Of a stretch of DNA of 64,000 nucleotides, positions 9,044 to 17,895 are shown one piece after another. Made by a program: the position numbers and the translations under genes. Positions within the stretch are counted from its first letter, which is position 1. The number at the start of each line of letters is the position of its first letter. The notes under the pieces are model-generated. The model searched no databases, had not been told where the DNA came from, and worked only from the letters and a program-made list of their open reading frames with translations. The stretch is from Neobacillus sp. FSL H8-0543 (GTDB taxonomy: Bacteria; Bacillota; Bacilli; Bacillales; Cytobacillaceae): the NCBI RefSeq assembly GCF_038592905.1, contig NZ_CP151943.1:2988501-3052500 (forward strand), given 5' to 3'.

Positions 9044-9097
9044 ATTTTACAGGAATATTAAGAATTCTTTCTTAACCTACTGTTAAAAGAGTGTAAA
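9044..9097 (-). promoter_or_regulatory. PhoP-box-like array and promoter of ugd
   Basis: Reading the minus strand, TTTACA, TTAACA, TTAAGA and TTCTTA stand at exact 11-bp steps (9097-9059), each pair separated by 5 bases. They match the TT(A/T/C)ACA repeats bound by PhoP~P. A possible -10, TAAAAT, follows at 9049-9044. Inferred, not tested. Confidence 0.6.
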
Positions 9098-9233
9098 GAC
9101 TTTGTAAGGGAATTTAAAGGAGTAGGCCCCTGCTTTCTTTCGTAGCTGTCACTGTTTCTACACATTAATTTGCTCCTTTTAACACAAGCAAATTTATAAT
9201 GGTGTTAAAGTGAAAAATTAGGGAGTAAACGAT

Positions 9234-10334
9234 ATGGAAAAATATTTGCGGGGTTTGATTTTGTTATTACTTTTAGTTAGTATCGGTCTCGGCGGTTGCG
9301 GGGAAGAGGATGCTGTTGCACCAACGAAGCAATCTGAGGAAAAACAACAAAGTGAAGAGAAAGGTAGTAGTGAAATTGACCCGAAGGAACTAAGGACAAG
9401 CCTTCTTAATCATACGACACTTGTTCCATTAGGCGATGTACCGATTCCTGAGGACAATCCAATGACACCTGAAGTGCTGGAGCTTGGTCAAACGTTATTT
9501 TTCGACCCGCGGCTTTCAGGAAACAATGAGGTAAGCTGTGCAACCTGTCATGACCCAAACCAAGGCTATGGCGATGCACAGCGTACATTTACTATGTATA
9601 ATGGCGGTTACGGAAAAAGAAATAGCCCTACCGTAATTAATGCAGGCTATTATACGGCCAATTTTTGGGATGGTCGGGCGGCATCACTCGAAGAACAAGC
9701 ATTAGGTCCAATCGAGAATCCAGACGAGATGAATCAGCCGTTGCCAGAGCTAATAAGTGAGTTGAAAACAGTTAAAGGGTATGATGAACAGTTTAATGCT
9801 GCTTTTGGGAATGGAATTACCGTACAAAATATTGCCAAAGCCCTCGCTGCTTTTCAAAGACAAATTGTTGTAAAAGATACATCCTATGACCGTTTCCTCC
9901 GTGGAGACTCAGAGGCGTTAACAAACCAAGAAATCCGCGGTTTAGACCTGTATACAGGTAAAGCACTTTGTGTAACCTGTCATAATGGACCAAACCTTTC
10001 CGATAACAATTACTATAATATCGGTCTAAACACCGAGGATGAAGGTCGTTTTGCCGTTACTGGCGACCCAAAGGATTTAGGCAGAATTCGAACACCTAGT
10101 CTTTATGCGATTACCCATACGGCACCATATATGCGGGATGGAAGCCTGGAAACACTCGAAGAAGTAATTGATTACTATGACCGCGGCGGAGACGACCATC
10201 CAAATAAAAGCTTCTTTATGAAGCAATTTATGGAGCCAATTGGTCTAACCAATCAAGAAAAGGAAGATCTTTTAGCCTTCTTAAAAACATTGGGAGGCAA
10301 GCCACCAGTCTTCACTAAACCAGAGCATCCATAA
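9234..10334 (+). CDS. Di-haem cytochrome c peroxidase / MauG-family lipoprotein
   Basis: Surface redox enzyme that probably reduces H2O2, or oxidises a substrate as MauG does. The lipobox LLVSIGLGGC marks it as a lipoprotein, anchoring it outside the membrane; a low-complexity Q/E/S linker follows. Two c-type haem sites are present: C102-A-T-C105-H106 and C246-V-T-C249-H250. Other family motifs are FFDPRLSGNNEVSCATCHDP, NSPTVINAGY, FWDGRAASLEEQA and RTPSLYAITHTAPYMRDG. 366 residues is normal for the family. AGGGAG precedes the ATG. Monocistronic; the cytochrome c maturation genes must lie elsewhere. Confidence 0.92.
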   Translation: MEKYLRGLILLLLLVSIGLGGCGEEDAVAPTKQSEEKQQSEEKGSSEIDPKELRTSLLNHTTLVPLGDVPIPEDNPMTPEVLELGQTLFFDPRLSGNNEVSCATCHDPNQGYGDAQRTFTMYNGGYGKRNSPTVINAGYYTANFWDGRAASLEEQALGPIENPDEMNQPLPELISELKTVKGYDEQFNAAFGNGITVQNIAKALAAFQRQIVVKDTSYDRFLRGDSEALTNQEIRGLDLYTGKALCVTCHNGPNLSDNNYYNIGLNTEDEGRFAVTGDPKDLGRIRTPSLYAITHTAPYMRDGSLETLEEVIDYYDRGGDDHPNKSFFMKQFMEPIGLTNQEKEDLLAFLKTLGGKPPVFTKPEHP

Positions 10335-10336
10335 AG

Positions 10337-10396
10337 AGAGGCCTAAGCCCTAATGCGCGTTTGTTGCTAACGCAACAGGGCTCAGGTCCCTATTTT
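10337..10396. terminator. Terminator between convergent genes
   Basis: AGGCCTAAGCCCT pairs imperfectly with AGGGCTCAGGTCC around a long loop, followed by TATTTT. It overlaps the stop of ykuK on the other strand. Confidence 0.65.
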
Positions 10397-10935
10397 GTAT
10401 AACGATTTGCATAGCTTGAGGCAACGAAAGCATTGGGTTTAATCTTTGGTTCAACCCCCATCGACTCCATTCTAGCTACCATTTCTTTAACAAAATCACT
10501 TGTTTTATTACGTTTTCCAGCCCCGATATCGATATGGCCTTCCATTGTAAAAGTAGCTCCTTGATAAAGATATGGAAGGACAATATTAATTAACCGGGTT
10601 TTCCTTTCCTCGGTAAAAAGTGCTACGATATCTTCGGTTAAGGATAATTCGAGAGAAATCCTCTCGTGCAGCTGTGTCATCCTCCGTGGAATAATGACCT
10701 TTCTTATGCATGCCCAGACGCCTTTTCCCTGGTTCTGAATAACAATTCCAGTAATAAACACCGTTTGATTCTTATGGACTTGTGAGTCAGTCCCGACCAT
10801 CAACCGATAATTTCCGCTTGGAGCTAAGTTCATAAACGTAATAATATGGTCGAAGACCTGTTCAAATGACATACTCTGCTCACGTAAATTTTGGAACGAA
10901 TAGTGATACACCTGATATTTTTTCAATTTGCTCAT
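10390..10935 (-). CDS. ykuK: YkuK-type RNase H-like protein (DUF458)
   Basis: 181 residues if started at the ATG at 10935, where GAAGGAAGG precedes it; longer readings begin with a low-quality, uncharged extension and lack a ribosome site. Features of the YkuK family are visible: LMVGTDSQVHKN (first acidic residue of an RNase H-like fold), ISLELSLTEDIVALF, and FTMEGHIDIGAGKRNKTSDFVKEMV near the end. The biochemical activity of the family is not established to my knowledge, so nuclease function is only inferred from the fold. Probably monocistronic. Confidence 0.8.
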   Translation of the reverse strand: MSKLKKYQVYHYSFQNLREQSMSFEQVFDHIITFMNLAPSGNYRLMVGTDSQVHKNQTVFITGIVIQNQGKGVWACIRKVIIPRRMTQLHERISLELSLTEDIVALFTEERKTRLINIVLPYLYQGATFTMEGHIDIGAGKRNKTSDFVKEMVARMESMGVEPKIKPNAFVASSYANRYTK

Positions 10936-11090
10936 CACAGCCTTCCTTCGGCAAAGATTCACATTATTTATTATTCTATTATATGAATAAATATATATGC
11001 CCGTGCAGCGACAAACAGTAGCATCTATAAAATCCAGAATTAGGAAACAAAAACCGACTGTCCGCTGCACTCGAACAAGTTGAAAAAGGA

Positions 11091-11119
11091 ACTGCCTGAC
11101 CACATTGCGGTCAGGCAGT
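11091..11119. terminator. Strong intrinsic terminator after the DinB gene
   Basis: ACTGCCTGACC pairs perfectly with GGTCAGGCAGT around a 7-base loop. On the minus strand it is followed by TCCTTTTT, on the plus strand by TTTTT. Confidence 0.9.
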
Positions 11120-11121
11120 TT

Positions 11122-11625
11122 TTATCTAATATATAATTTTATCTCTTCAATTTGTTCGATATGGCGATGTTCGTGTAGGTAAATTAATTCCACCCATTGG
11201 TCAAGGGGGAGGTGTCCGAATAGCGGATGCTTAGCAGACCTTTCAGCTAGAAGTGATTTATCTTCAATTCTACTTAGCACCTCTAACAATACCTCTCTTG
11301 ACATGTCCAATTCATCAATAATTTGCTCCATGGTTAGGGAGACTTCGCCTGGCAGGACGATATCTGGGGCATCTGCCTTAATTGAACGATCTGCTGCAAA
11401 TTGGATTGGTTTTGGATCAGCCTTTCTGCTAATACCCTGCTTCAGACCATAAATAATTGATTGTGTAAAAGCTCTTTCTGCTAAAAATAGGTGATGGCAA
11501 ACCTGTGAAACACTCCACATATCGCTAGCTGGCTTTTTGTTCAGTTCTTCTTTGGTGAGTGAATTGATTGTGCTAAATAATTGATTTCTAGTTTTTACTA
11601 GATGATCATTTACAGATATACTCAT
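11122..11625 (-). CDS. DinB-family putative metal-dependent protein
   Basis: Four-helix-bundle protein of the DinB/YfiT superfamily, 167 residues. The three conserved metal-binding histidines are visible: one in VCHHLFLAE and two in LHEHRHIEQI (HxxxH). The family includes thiol-dependent enzymes such as bacillithiol S-transferases, but the substrate of this member cannot be told. AAGGGGG lies 7 bases before the ATG. It stands alone and is closed by the terminator at 11091-11119. Confidence 0.85.
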   Translation of the reverse strand: MSISVNDHLVKTRNQLFSTINSLTKEELNKKPASDMWSVSQVCHHLFLAERAFTQSIIYGLKQGISRKADPKPIQFAADRSIKADAPDIVLPGEVSLTMEQIIDELDMSREVLLEVLSRIEDKSLLAERSAKHPLFGHLPLDQWVELIYLHEHRHIEQIEEIKLYIR

Positions 11626-11726
11626 GACAATTCCCCCTTCAAAAGAGCATCCAATAATGTATATATTCGCTAGACAGGAATATATTCCTACGTATGTTGG
11701 GAGTTTATTTGAGTCAACATATTATC

Positions 11727-11766
11727 AAAAGGCAGAACCACCTATTTGGATGGTACCTGCCTTTTT
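11727..11766 (-). terminator. Terminator overlapping the end of the membrane-protein gene
   Basis: AAAAGGCAG pairs with CTGCCTTTT, with an inner ACCACC/GGATGGT pairing. On the minus strand a T-rich stretch follows. The stop codon (11744-11742) is inside the stem. Confidence 0.65.
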
Positions 11767-12638
11767 TGGTGCCTGTCACCATTCGCCTCCTTTTTGGGTG
11801 GACCGTTAGTTAGGTGTTTGCTGATGGTGAGGGTGGTTAGCATTAAGATAATTGATAATATTACGTAATACCATGGGTCCCACCACACTTGACTGTGTAG
11901 GATTCCATTTTTCACAAAAGTGGTTGTTATGGAGTGTGTGAGAAGGGCCACAACTATATATTTCACCCAATTTGGACTATTAATAAATTTTGCCAAAATA
12001 ACATAGATCATACTGGCGGTTAAGTAATATAGCGCTCCAAAGGCTGTGGTATCGCGGGAAATATTATCAAACCAGCCGAGTTCATAAGATCTATTCGAAA
12101 AAAACAATATAGGCATTATATGGATTGATCCAGAAATAGGCCCAATGATCAAAAACAGGAGCAATGTGTGTTGCAGACCCTTTATCGGGCGAGAAATTTT
12201 ACTATATAATAATTTTGCCATTGCAAAATAAAAAGGTAGCCCTAATGAGGTGTAATAAGTCCTCCACCAATTATGTTTATAGATATGAAGTTCTAAAAAT
12301 GCCCATTCGATCCCTGCAAAGAGTCCAATAATAGATAAAATCCATAGCCAGTTTTTATGAAAAGTAGCGATAAAGGTAGCCGCTGCAGGTAAGGCTAATG
12401 CATTGGAGGCGATGGCCCCGAGATTGCTATCATAAATTTCATTGTGTTTGATTAGTTTTGGGAAGTACTGGTAGCTAAAAAGGAAGTTATATATTACGGT
12501 TTCAATAATATAGCCAAGACCAACCATGGCTAGAAAATGCAGCAAAAATCGAGTGCTTTTCGTTTTGAAATAAACATACATTAGAAGGAAGATGCTTAGG
12601 ATCCCTAATCCAATATACCAGTAGGAATTTTCATGCAT
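11742..12638 (-). CDS. Integral membrane protein of unknown function
   Basis: 298 residues with about eight hydrophobic segments (IGLGILSIFLLMYVYF, FLAMVGLGYIIETVIY, TLLLFLIIGPISGS, YIVVALLTHSIT). I do not recognise a named family. AAGGAG stands 9 bases before the ATG. The C-terminus is odd: the last residues, reading GDRHQKRQVPSK, are encoded by a dispersed GGTGACAGGCACC repeat and the terminator stem, and the preceding codons (ACC ACC CTC ACC ATC AGC AAA CAC) are unusually C-rich. The original stop codon was therefore probably displaced by the repeat. Monocistronic. Confidence 0.7.
   Translation of the reverse strand: MHENSYWYIGLGILSIFLLMYVYFKTKSTRFLLHFLAMVGLGYIIETVIYNFLFSYQYFPKLIKHNEIYDSNLGAIASNALALPAAATFIATFHKNWLWILSIIGLFAGIEWAFLELHIYKHNWWRTYYTSLGLPFYFAMAKLLYSKISRPIKGLQHTLLLFLIIGPISGSIHIMPILFFSNRSYELGWFDNISRDTTAFGALYYLTASMIYVILAKFINSPNWVKYIVVALLTHSITTTFVKNGILHSQVWWDPWYYVILSIILMLTTLTISKHLTNGPPKKEANGDRHQKRQVPSK
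11768..11780 (-). repeat. Dispersed GGTGACAGGCACC repeat, copy 3
   Basis: Core only, inside the 3' end of the membrane-protein gene. On the plus strand it reads GGTGCCTGTCACC followed by ATTCGCC and a GGGTGGACCG tail. Confidence 0.75.
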
Positions 12639-12725
12639 TACTAATAGCTCCTTCTATTTAGGGTTTTATGAATAGTATCCAAAGGTGCTATAAAAATATA
12701 CAAAAAAATATATTTTAAATCCGAC

Positions 12726-12754
12726 TTGACTCATTGGATTTATTGTATTACTAT
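12726..12754 (+). promoter_or_regulatory. Candidate sigma-A promoter of tcyP
   Basis: TTGACT and TACTAT separated by 17 bases, ending 43 bases before the tcyP start. The -35 is good and the -10 is moderate. Confidence 0.45.
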
Positions 12755-12797
12755 TTGTTTACACTATAAAACTACTGGAAATTTAGGGGGGAGAAAG

Positions 12798-14180
12798 ATG
12801 AACGCTTTTCTCATTATTATTAATATCGCTGTTTTACTTGTGCTCATGTTCGGTTTGTATATGATGCAAAAGAAACACGTATCTTTTTCAAAACGCGTTT
12901 TTGCAGGTTTAGGTCTAGGAATCATTTTAGGTTTTATTATTCATTTAATTTACGGTATTGAATCAGAGGTTACAGTAGAAACAATGGGTTGGTATAACAT
13001 AGTTGGTACTGGCTATGTAAAATTACTTCAGATGATTGTTATGCCGCTAGTCTTTATCTCAATAGTCGGTGCCTTTACGAAATTAAAATTAACAAAAAAT
13101 ATCGGGAAAATCAGTATCCTTGTTATAGGAATTCTGCTCGGAACGACTGCCATTTCTGCAGCCATTGGAATTGGTGCGACATTAGGATTTGGTCTTGATG
13201 GCATGGAGCTAGTAGAAGGGGAAGCAGAAGCTGCCCGTAATGCAGCATTAGAGGAGAGAGCAGCTGGGGTTGAAGCAATGACGGCTCCGCAGCAAATTCT
13301 TGATATGTTCCCAGCTAATCCGTTCTTGGATTTAACAGGTGCACGCGCAACTTCAACGATTGGTGTCGTTATTTTTGCTGCACTTCTTGGAATTGCTTTT
13401 CTTGGAATCAAACGTAAAGAACCAGAACAAGCAGAATTTTTCGCGAAAATTATCGATACTTTATATTCTGTAATCATGCGAGTTGTTACGTTAATTCTTC
13501 GTTTGACTCCATATGGTATCCTTGCCATTATCACAAAAGTGGCAGCAACTAGTAATTATGAGGCCATTATGAACTTGGGAACATTTGTCATTGCATCGTA
13601 TGCAGCAATAATTCTTATGTTTATTGTCCATTTACTGCTATTAACCATTGCAAAAATTAACCCATTTAATTATGTGAAAAAGGGCTTCCCAACTTTAATG
13701 TTTGCCTTTACTTCGCGTTCAAGTGCAGGTACATTACCGCTTACAATCAAAACACAATCAAAAGACTTTGGTGTTTCAGAAGGAATTGCCAACTTTGCAG
13801 GTTCGTTTGGACTTTCAATCGGGCAAAACGGATGTGCTGGTATCTATCCGGCGATGTTAGCAGTTATGGTTGCGCCAGCAGCTGGTATTAATCCATTAAG
13901 TCCAGGATTTATTCTTACACTTATTTTAGTAGTCACAATTAGTTCATTTGGAGTTGCAGGTGTTGGTGGTGGTGCAACCTTCGCTGCCCTAATCGTTCTC
14001 TCTATCATGGACCTGCCTATTGCGATTGTTGGTTTACTGATCTCGGTTGAGCCTCTAATTGACATGGGACGTACAGCTTTAAATGTTAGTGGTTCAATGA
14101 TATCTGGAATCCTAACAAGTAAAGCAACAGGTGAATTTGAAACAGAAGTTTACCAACAGCCAAACGTTGTAGAAGCTTAA
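12798..14180 (+). CDS. tcyP: L-cystine sodium/proton symporter TcyP
   Basis: Cystine importer of the dicarboxylate/amino acid:cation symporter (DAACS) family. The start is taken at 12798, where AGGGGGGAG precedes the ATG; 460 residues, close to B. subtilis TcyP. Family signatures are YVKLLQMIVMPLVFISI, FAFTSRSSAGTLPL, GQNGCAGIYPAMLAVMVAP, GVAGVGGGATFAALIVLS and EPLIDMGRTALNVSGSM (cation/substrate sites in the re-entrant hairpins and TM7/8). About ten membrane segments. It is monocistronic with a near-perfect terminator. In Bacillus, tcyP is under CymR; no operator is clear here. Confidence 0.95.
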   Translation: MNAFLIIINIAVLLVLMFGLYMMQKKHVSFSKRVFAGLGLGIILGFIIHLIYGIESEVTVETMGWYNIVGTGYVKLLQMIVMPLVFISIVGAFTKLKLTKNIGKISILVIGILLGTTAISAAIGIGATLGFGLDGMELVEGEAEAARNAALEERAAGVEAMTAPQQILDMFPANPFLDLTGARATSTIGVVIFAALLGIAFLGIKRKEPEQAEFFAKIIDTLYSVIMRVVTLILRLTPYGILAIITKVAATSNYEAIMNLGTFVIASYAAIILMFIVHLLLLTIAKINPFNYVKKGFPTLMFAFTSRSSAGTLPLTIKTQSKDFGVSEGIANFAGSFGLSIGQNGCAGIYPAMLAVMVAPAAGINPLSPGFILTLILVVTISSFGVAGVGGGATFAALIVLSIMDLPIAIVGLLISVEPLIDMGRTALNVSGSMISGILTSKATGEFETEVYQQPNVVEA

Positions 14181-14194
14181 TATAACAAAAGCTT

Positions 14195-14230
14195 GCCCCC
14201 TTAATGGAGATCATTAAGGGGGCTGTTTTG
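14195..14230 (+). terminator. Intrinsic terminator of tcyP
   Basis: GCCCCCTTAATG pairs perfectly with CATTAAGGGGGC around GAGAT, then TGTTTTG. Confidence 0.95.
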
Positions 14231-14240
14231 TTTATTCTTC

Positions 14241-14920
14241 TAAGCCCGATGAAAGACAACTCCGCTCGAAAAACCGGTAAAGCTGTCCTTCATAAGTTGG
14301 ATGAAGGACAACTTTGTTCGAAAAACCGGTGAAGCTGTCCTTCATAAGTTGGATGAAGGACAACTCTGTTCGAAAAACCGGTGAGGCTGTCCTTCATAAG
14401 TTCTATGAGGGACAACTCTGTTCGAAAAACCGGTAAAGCTGTCCTTCATAAGTTGGATGAAGGACAACTCTGTTCGAAAAACCGGTGAAGTTGTCCTTCA
14501 TAAGTTGGATGAAGGACAACTCTGTTCGAAAAACCGTTTAAGATGTCCTTCATAAGTTGGATGAAGGACAGCTCTGTTCGAAAAACCGGTGAAGTTGTCC
14601 TTCATAAGTTGGATGAAGGACAACTCTGTTCGAAAAACCGGTAAAGCTGTCCTTCATAAGTTGGATGAAAGACAACTCTGTTCGAAAAACCGGTGAAGCT
14701 GTCCTTCATAAGCCCGATGAAAGACAACTCCGCTCGAAAAACCGTTTAAGATGTCCGTCATAAGCTCTATGAGGGACAACTCCATTCGAAAAACCGGTGA
14801 AGCTGTCCTTCATAAGCTCTATGAGGGACAACTCCATTCGAAAAACCGTTTAAGATGTCCTTCATAAGCCCGATGAAGGACAACTCCGTTCGGAAAACTG
14901 GTCAAGTTGTCCTTCATAAT
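14241..14920. repeat. Tandem array A: 13 units of 52 bp with one inverted repeat per unit
   Basis: Unit starts fall at 14248, 14300, 14352 and so on at exact 52-bp steps to 14872. Each unit carries ATGAAGGACAACT, TTCGAAAAACCGG and a closing GTCCTTCAT. The closing arm pairs perfectly with ATGAAGGAC of the next unit across a 7-base AAGTTGG loop, or with its own unit across about 27 bases. Units differ by scattered substitutions (ATGAGGGAC, TAAGCCC/TAAGTTG/TAAGCTC variants). No open frame or ribosome site. Spacers are as conserved as the arms, so it is not CRISPR. The array ends 42 bases before the sigma-54 promoter of the CoA-transferase operon. Confidence 0.95.
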
Positions 14921-14961
14921 TTAATTCCTTGTGTACTAGCAGATAAACTGAAATATTTGGT

Positions 14962-14977
14962 TGGCACAATTCTTGCA
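14962..14977 (+). promoter_or_regulatory. Sigma-54 (SigL) -24/-12 promoter of the CoA-transferase operon
   Basis: TGGCAC-N5-TTGCA, a full match to the consensus, with GG and GC 12 bases apart. It lies 60 bases before the GTG start of the first gene. The cognate activator is probably the enhancer-binding protein encoded at 20291-21709. Confidence 0.9.
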
Positions 14978-15036
14978 TATAAAAAAGGTGTGAGAACAAT
15001 TTAACCTCACTTATATAATTTTAGGAGGTGCTAGTA

Positions 15037-15696
15037 GTGAATAAAATTATTTCACTAGAGGAAGTTTCATCGATTTTTAAAGATGGAATGACAGTTATGG
15101 CAGGGGGATTTATGGGTGTCGGTACACCGCAAGACCTTATATCCGCCATGCTAGAAGGAGATATAAAAGATATTACCTTGATCGCAAATGATACCGCTTT
15201 CATCGATAGTGGAGTAGGACCATTAATTGTAAATCACAGAGTTAAGAAGGTAATTGCTTCACATATTGGTACGAATCCTGAGACAGGTAGGCAAATGATT
15301 GCCGGTGAATTGGACGTGGAGCTTGTCCCACAGGGTACACTTGCAGAACGTGTTCGAGCTGGTGGTGCAGGTCTTGGGGGAATACTGACTCCGACAGGCG
15401 TAGGAACGGTTGTTGAAGAAGGCAAAGAAAAGCTGACAGTAGATGGACGTGAATATCTTCTTGAAAAACCGCTTCGTGCAGAAGTGGCCCTACTTAAAGC
15501 ATATAAAGCGGACAAAGCAGGGAATTTAGTCTATCATCGTTCTGCCCGGAATTTTAACCCGTTCATGGCGTTAGCGGCTGATTTAGTGATTGTTCAAGTA
15601 GAGAAGGTTGTTGAAATTGGGGAAATTGATCCAGATGATGTGATGACTCCAGGGATTCTAATCGATAAAATTTATGTTCAGGGAGGTAATCAGTAA
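15037..15696 (+). CDS. atoD: 3-oxoacid CoA-transferase subunit A
   Basis: Alpha subunit of a class I CoA transferase that moves CoA between acyl-CoA and acetoacetate (or a similar short acid). The N-terminal glycine-rich CoA-binding stretch is [31 protein letters not shown] and [18 protein letters not shown] are typical further motifs. The GTG at 15037 is chosen because GGAGG at 15024-15028 gives 8-base spacing; 219 residues. It overlaps the beta subunit by one base and is co-transcribed from the sigma-54 promoter at 14962. With thiolase, GntP and 3-hydroxybutyrate dehydrogenase nearby, the likely substrate is acetoacetate, as for B. subtilis scoA. Confidence 0.9.
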   Translation: MNKIISLEEVSSIFKDGMTVMAGGFMGVGTPQDLISAMLEGDIKDITLIANDTAFIDSGVGPLIVNHRVKKVIASHIGTNPETGRQMIAGELDVELVPQGTLAERVRAGGAGLGGILTPTGVGTVVEEGKEKLTVDGREYLLEKPLRAEVALLKAYKADKAGNLVYHRSARNFNPFMALAADLVIVQVEKVVEIGEIDPDDVMTPGILIDKIYVQGGNQ

Positions 15697-16352
15697 TGTT
15701 ACAAACACTAATGAATCCAAAACAAATTATAGCTGCACGTGTGGCGAAGGAAATGAAAGACGGAGATGTAGTGAACTTGGGAATTGGCCTCCCGACAATG
15801 GTTCCGAACTACTTGCCTGAAGACATTAACGTCATTCTTCAATCTGAAAATGGTTACGTTGGCCTCGGACCTTTAGATGGAGAGATTGATCCGGATTTAG
15901 TCAACGCTGGTGGCCAGCCTGCGGGTATACTTCCAGGTGGTGCATTCTTTGACAGCGTATTTTCTTTCGAGTTAATCCGCGGAGGCCATGTTGACTTAAC
16001 CGTTCTTGGGGGATTAGAAGTGGACACTAATGGCAATCTTGCCAATTGGATGGTTCCCGGAAAAATGGTTCCTGGAATGGGTGGCGCCATGGATTTAGTT
16101 ACAGGTGCAAAGAAAGTCATTGTTGCGATGGAACATACAGCGAAAAGTGGATCTTCTAAAATACTAGAAGAATGCCGTTTACCTTTAACAGGAAAAGGCG
16201 TAGTTGACTTAATTGTAACTGAGCTAGCTGTCTTTCGTGTAACAGATGATGGCTTAGTTCTTGAAGAACTTCAAGAAGGAGTCGATCTAGAAACAGTTAA
16301 GGAAAAAACAGAGGCTTCATTTAAGATAAATCCAACTATTTTATATAAGTAG
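15696..16352 (+). CDS. atoA: 3-oxoacid CoA-transferase subunit B
   Basis: Beta subunit of the class I CoA transferase. The catalytic glutamate that forms the acyl and CoA thioester intermediates is E51 in [39 protein letters not shown] and [31 protein letters not shown] follow, all diagnostic for the AtoA/ScoB family. 218 residues, full length. GGGAGGT precedes the ATG, which overlaps the alpha-subunit stop as TAATG. Together the subunits would activate acetoacetate to acetoacetyl-CoA for the thiolase that follows 52 bases later. The choice of CoA donor (acetyl-, succinyl- or other CoA) is not decided by sequence. Confidence 0.92.
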   Translation: MLQTLMNPKQIIAARVAKEMKDGDVVNLGIGLPTMVPNYLPEDINVILQSENGYVGLGPLDGEIDPDLVNAGGQPAGILPGGAFFDSVFSFELIRGGHVDLTVLGGLEVDTNGNLANWMVPGKMVPGMGGAMDLVTGAKKVIVAMEHTAKSGSSKILEECRLPLTGKGVVDLIVTELAVFRVTDDGLVLEELQEGVDLETVKEKTEASFKINPTILYK

Positions 16353-16404
16353 TTTCATAGTAAGCTTCGAAAATCAAAATCTATTTGCACAGGAGGAAGG
16401 ATAA

Positions 16405-17589
16405 ATGCGTGATGTTGTAATTGTAAGTGCTGTACGTACAGCGATTGGAACTTTTATGGGGAGTTTGAGCAATACCCCGGCAACCGAGCTGGGTGCACTT
16501 GTGATAAAGGAAGCTTTAAACCGTGCGGGTATTGAAGGCGAGCTAGTGGATGAAGTAATTATGGGGAACGTTCTTCAGGCAGGCCTTGGTCAGGGTCCTG
16601 CTCGTCAGGCTGCGATTAAAGCTGGTTTGCCAATTGAAGTTTCCTCTATGGCTATCAACAAACTTTGCGGATCGGGCCTAAAAGCAGTCCATCTTGCAAC
16701 CCAGGCAATCCAGACGGGGGAAGCGGAAATCGTTGTAGCAGGCGGAATGGAAAACATGAGCTTGGCTCCTTACTTGCTAACGAATGGACGTACAGGGTAC
16801 CGCATGGGAGATGGAAAGATTATAGACAGCATGATAAAAGATGGTTTGGAATGTGCATTGAACTCGTATCATATGGGTGTGACAGCAGAAAATATTGCCG
16901 AGCAATACGGCCTGAGCCGTGCAGAACAGGATGAATTTTCAGCATGGAGCCAGCAAAAGGCTGAAAAGGCAATCAAAGAAGGGAAGTTCGAGGAAGAAAT
17001 TGTTCCGGTTGTGATTCCACAGCGCAAAGGTGAGCCGATTGTATTTGCTACCGATGAATTTCCTCGTGCAGGTGTCACTGCCGATAAGCTTGGAAAACTA
17101 AAACCTGCTTTTAAAAAGGAAGGAACAGTTACGGCTGGAAACGCTTCTGGTATCAATGATGGTGCCGCAGCTTTAGTTCTAATGAGTAGAGAAAAGGCAA
17201 TCGAACTGGGTATCAAACCAATGGCGATTATCCGTGCGAATGGAACAGCGGGTGTTGATCCGAAGATTATGGGTATTGGACCTGTTCCCGCCACTAAAAA
17301 GGCACTTGAAAAAGCAGGACTATCAATGGAAGATATGGACCTAATTGAGGCGAATGAAGCGTTTGCCGCACAATCTTTGGCTGTCGGCCGTGAACTACAG
17401 ATTCCAAATGAGAAACTAAATGTAAATGGTGGTGCTGTGGCCTTGGGCCATCCAATTGGTGCCAGTGGAGCACGGGTACTTGTCACGTTATTGCATGAAA
17501 TGAAACGCAACGGTTCCCGCTATGGATTGGCAACGCTTTGTATTGGCGGCGGTCAAGGTATTGCAACAATTATCGAAATGGAAAGTTAA
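16405..17589 (+). CDS. atoB: Acetyl-CoA C-acetyltransferase (thiolase)
   Basis: Cleaves acetoacetyl-CoA to two acetyl-CoA, or the reverse. Catalytic residues are all present: nucleophile C88 in [12 protein letters not shown]349 in [10 protein letters not shown] and C379 in [23 protein letters not shown] is the standard thiolase signature. 394 residues, normal length. AGGAGGAAGG precedes the ATG. Third gene of the sigma-54 operon. The reading frame is followed by a long symmetrical hairpin but no clear T tract, so some read-through to the GntP gene is possible. The operon context favours the degradative direction. Confidence 0.94.
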   Translation: MRDVVIVSAVRTAIGTFMGSLSNTPATELGALVIKEALNRAGIEGELVDEVIMGNVLQAGLGQGPARQAAIKAGLPIEVSSMAINKLCGSGLKAVHLATQAIQTGEAEIVVAGGMENMSLAPYLLTNGRTGYRMGDGKIIDSMIKDGLECALNSYHMGVTAENIAEQYGLSRAEQDEFSAWSQQKAEKAIKEGKFEEEIVPVVIPQRKGEPIVFATDEFPRAGVTADKLGKLKPAFKKEGTVTAGNASGINDGAAALVLMSREKAIELGIKPMAIIRANGTAGVDPKIMGIGPVPATKKALEKAGLSMEDMDLIEANEAFAAQSLAVGRELQIPNEKLNVNGGAVALGHPIGASGARVLVTLLHEMKRNGSRYGLATLCIGGGQGIATIIEMES

Positions 17590-17615
17590 ATTTGAACGAG
17601 CGAATTCAAGATTAC

Positions 17616-17657
17616 TTTATTCCGCAAAAACGGAAAATTCCATTTTTGCGGAATAAA
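17616..17657. terminator. Long perfect hairpin after the thiolase gene
   Basis: TTTATTCCGCAAAAA pairs perfectly over 15 bp with TTTTTGCGGAATAAA around a 12-base loop. No T run follows on either strand, so it may be an RNA-end stabiliser or weak terminator. Confidence 0.6.
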
Positions 17658-17786
17658 AGAGTAGGGGATTTCCAGATAAACGGAATTTAGCCTTTTAATT
17701 ATTATTTTGGTGTTTATATTATTTTATAAGCATAAAACCTATATAATAAAATTGAATTTTTATAGTTTTTTAGAATATTCTACTGT

Positions 17787-17802
17787 TGGCATAAAACTTG
17801 CA
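17787..17802 (+). promoter_or_regulatory. Sigma-54 (SigL) -24/-12 promoter of the GntP-dehydrogenase unit
   Basis: TGGCAT-N5-TTGCA with the required 12-base GG-GC spacing, 93 bases before the GntP start. CAGATAAAC at 17673-17681, about 114 bases upstream of the -24 and also present near the first sigma-54 promoter (14940-14948), is a weak candidate activator site. Confidence 0.88.
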
Positions 17803-17826
17803 TTTAATTAATTGTAAGCTACTAAT

Positions 17827-17840
17827 TGTAAACGCTTACC
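17827..17840 (+). promoter_or_regulatory. Catabolite-responsive element (cre)
   Basis: TGTAAACGCTTACC matches the CcpA consensus TGWAANCGNTNWCA at 13 of 14 positions. It lies about 25 bases downstream of the sigma-54 -12 element, a position where CcpA would block elongation when glucose is present. Confidence 0.75.
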
Positions 17841-17895
17841 TTTGGGGAGGTAGGTTTAAAATAGCTTACATAATAATAGTAAGAGGGGGATTTTC

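Noticed and set aside
13028..13534. Long antisense frame in tcyP
   Set aside because: Shadow of a strongly supported coding strand; no ribosome site and odd composition.
14241..14920. CRISPR array
   Set aside because: Period and repetition look similar, but the supposed spacers are as conserved as the repeats and no cas genes are present.
16869..17510. 213-codon antisense frame in the thiolase gene
   Set aside because: Serine/alanine-rich shadow produced by the thiolase codon pattern; no start signal.
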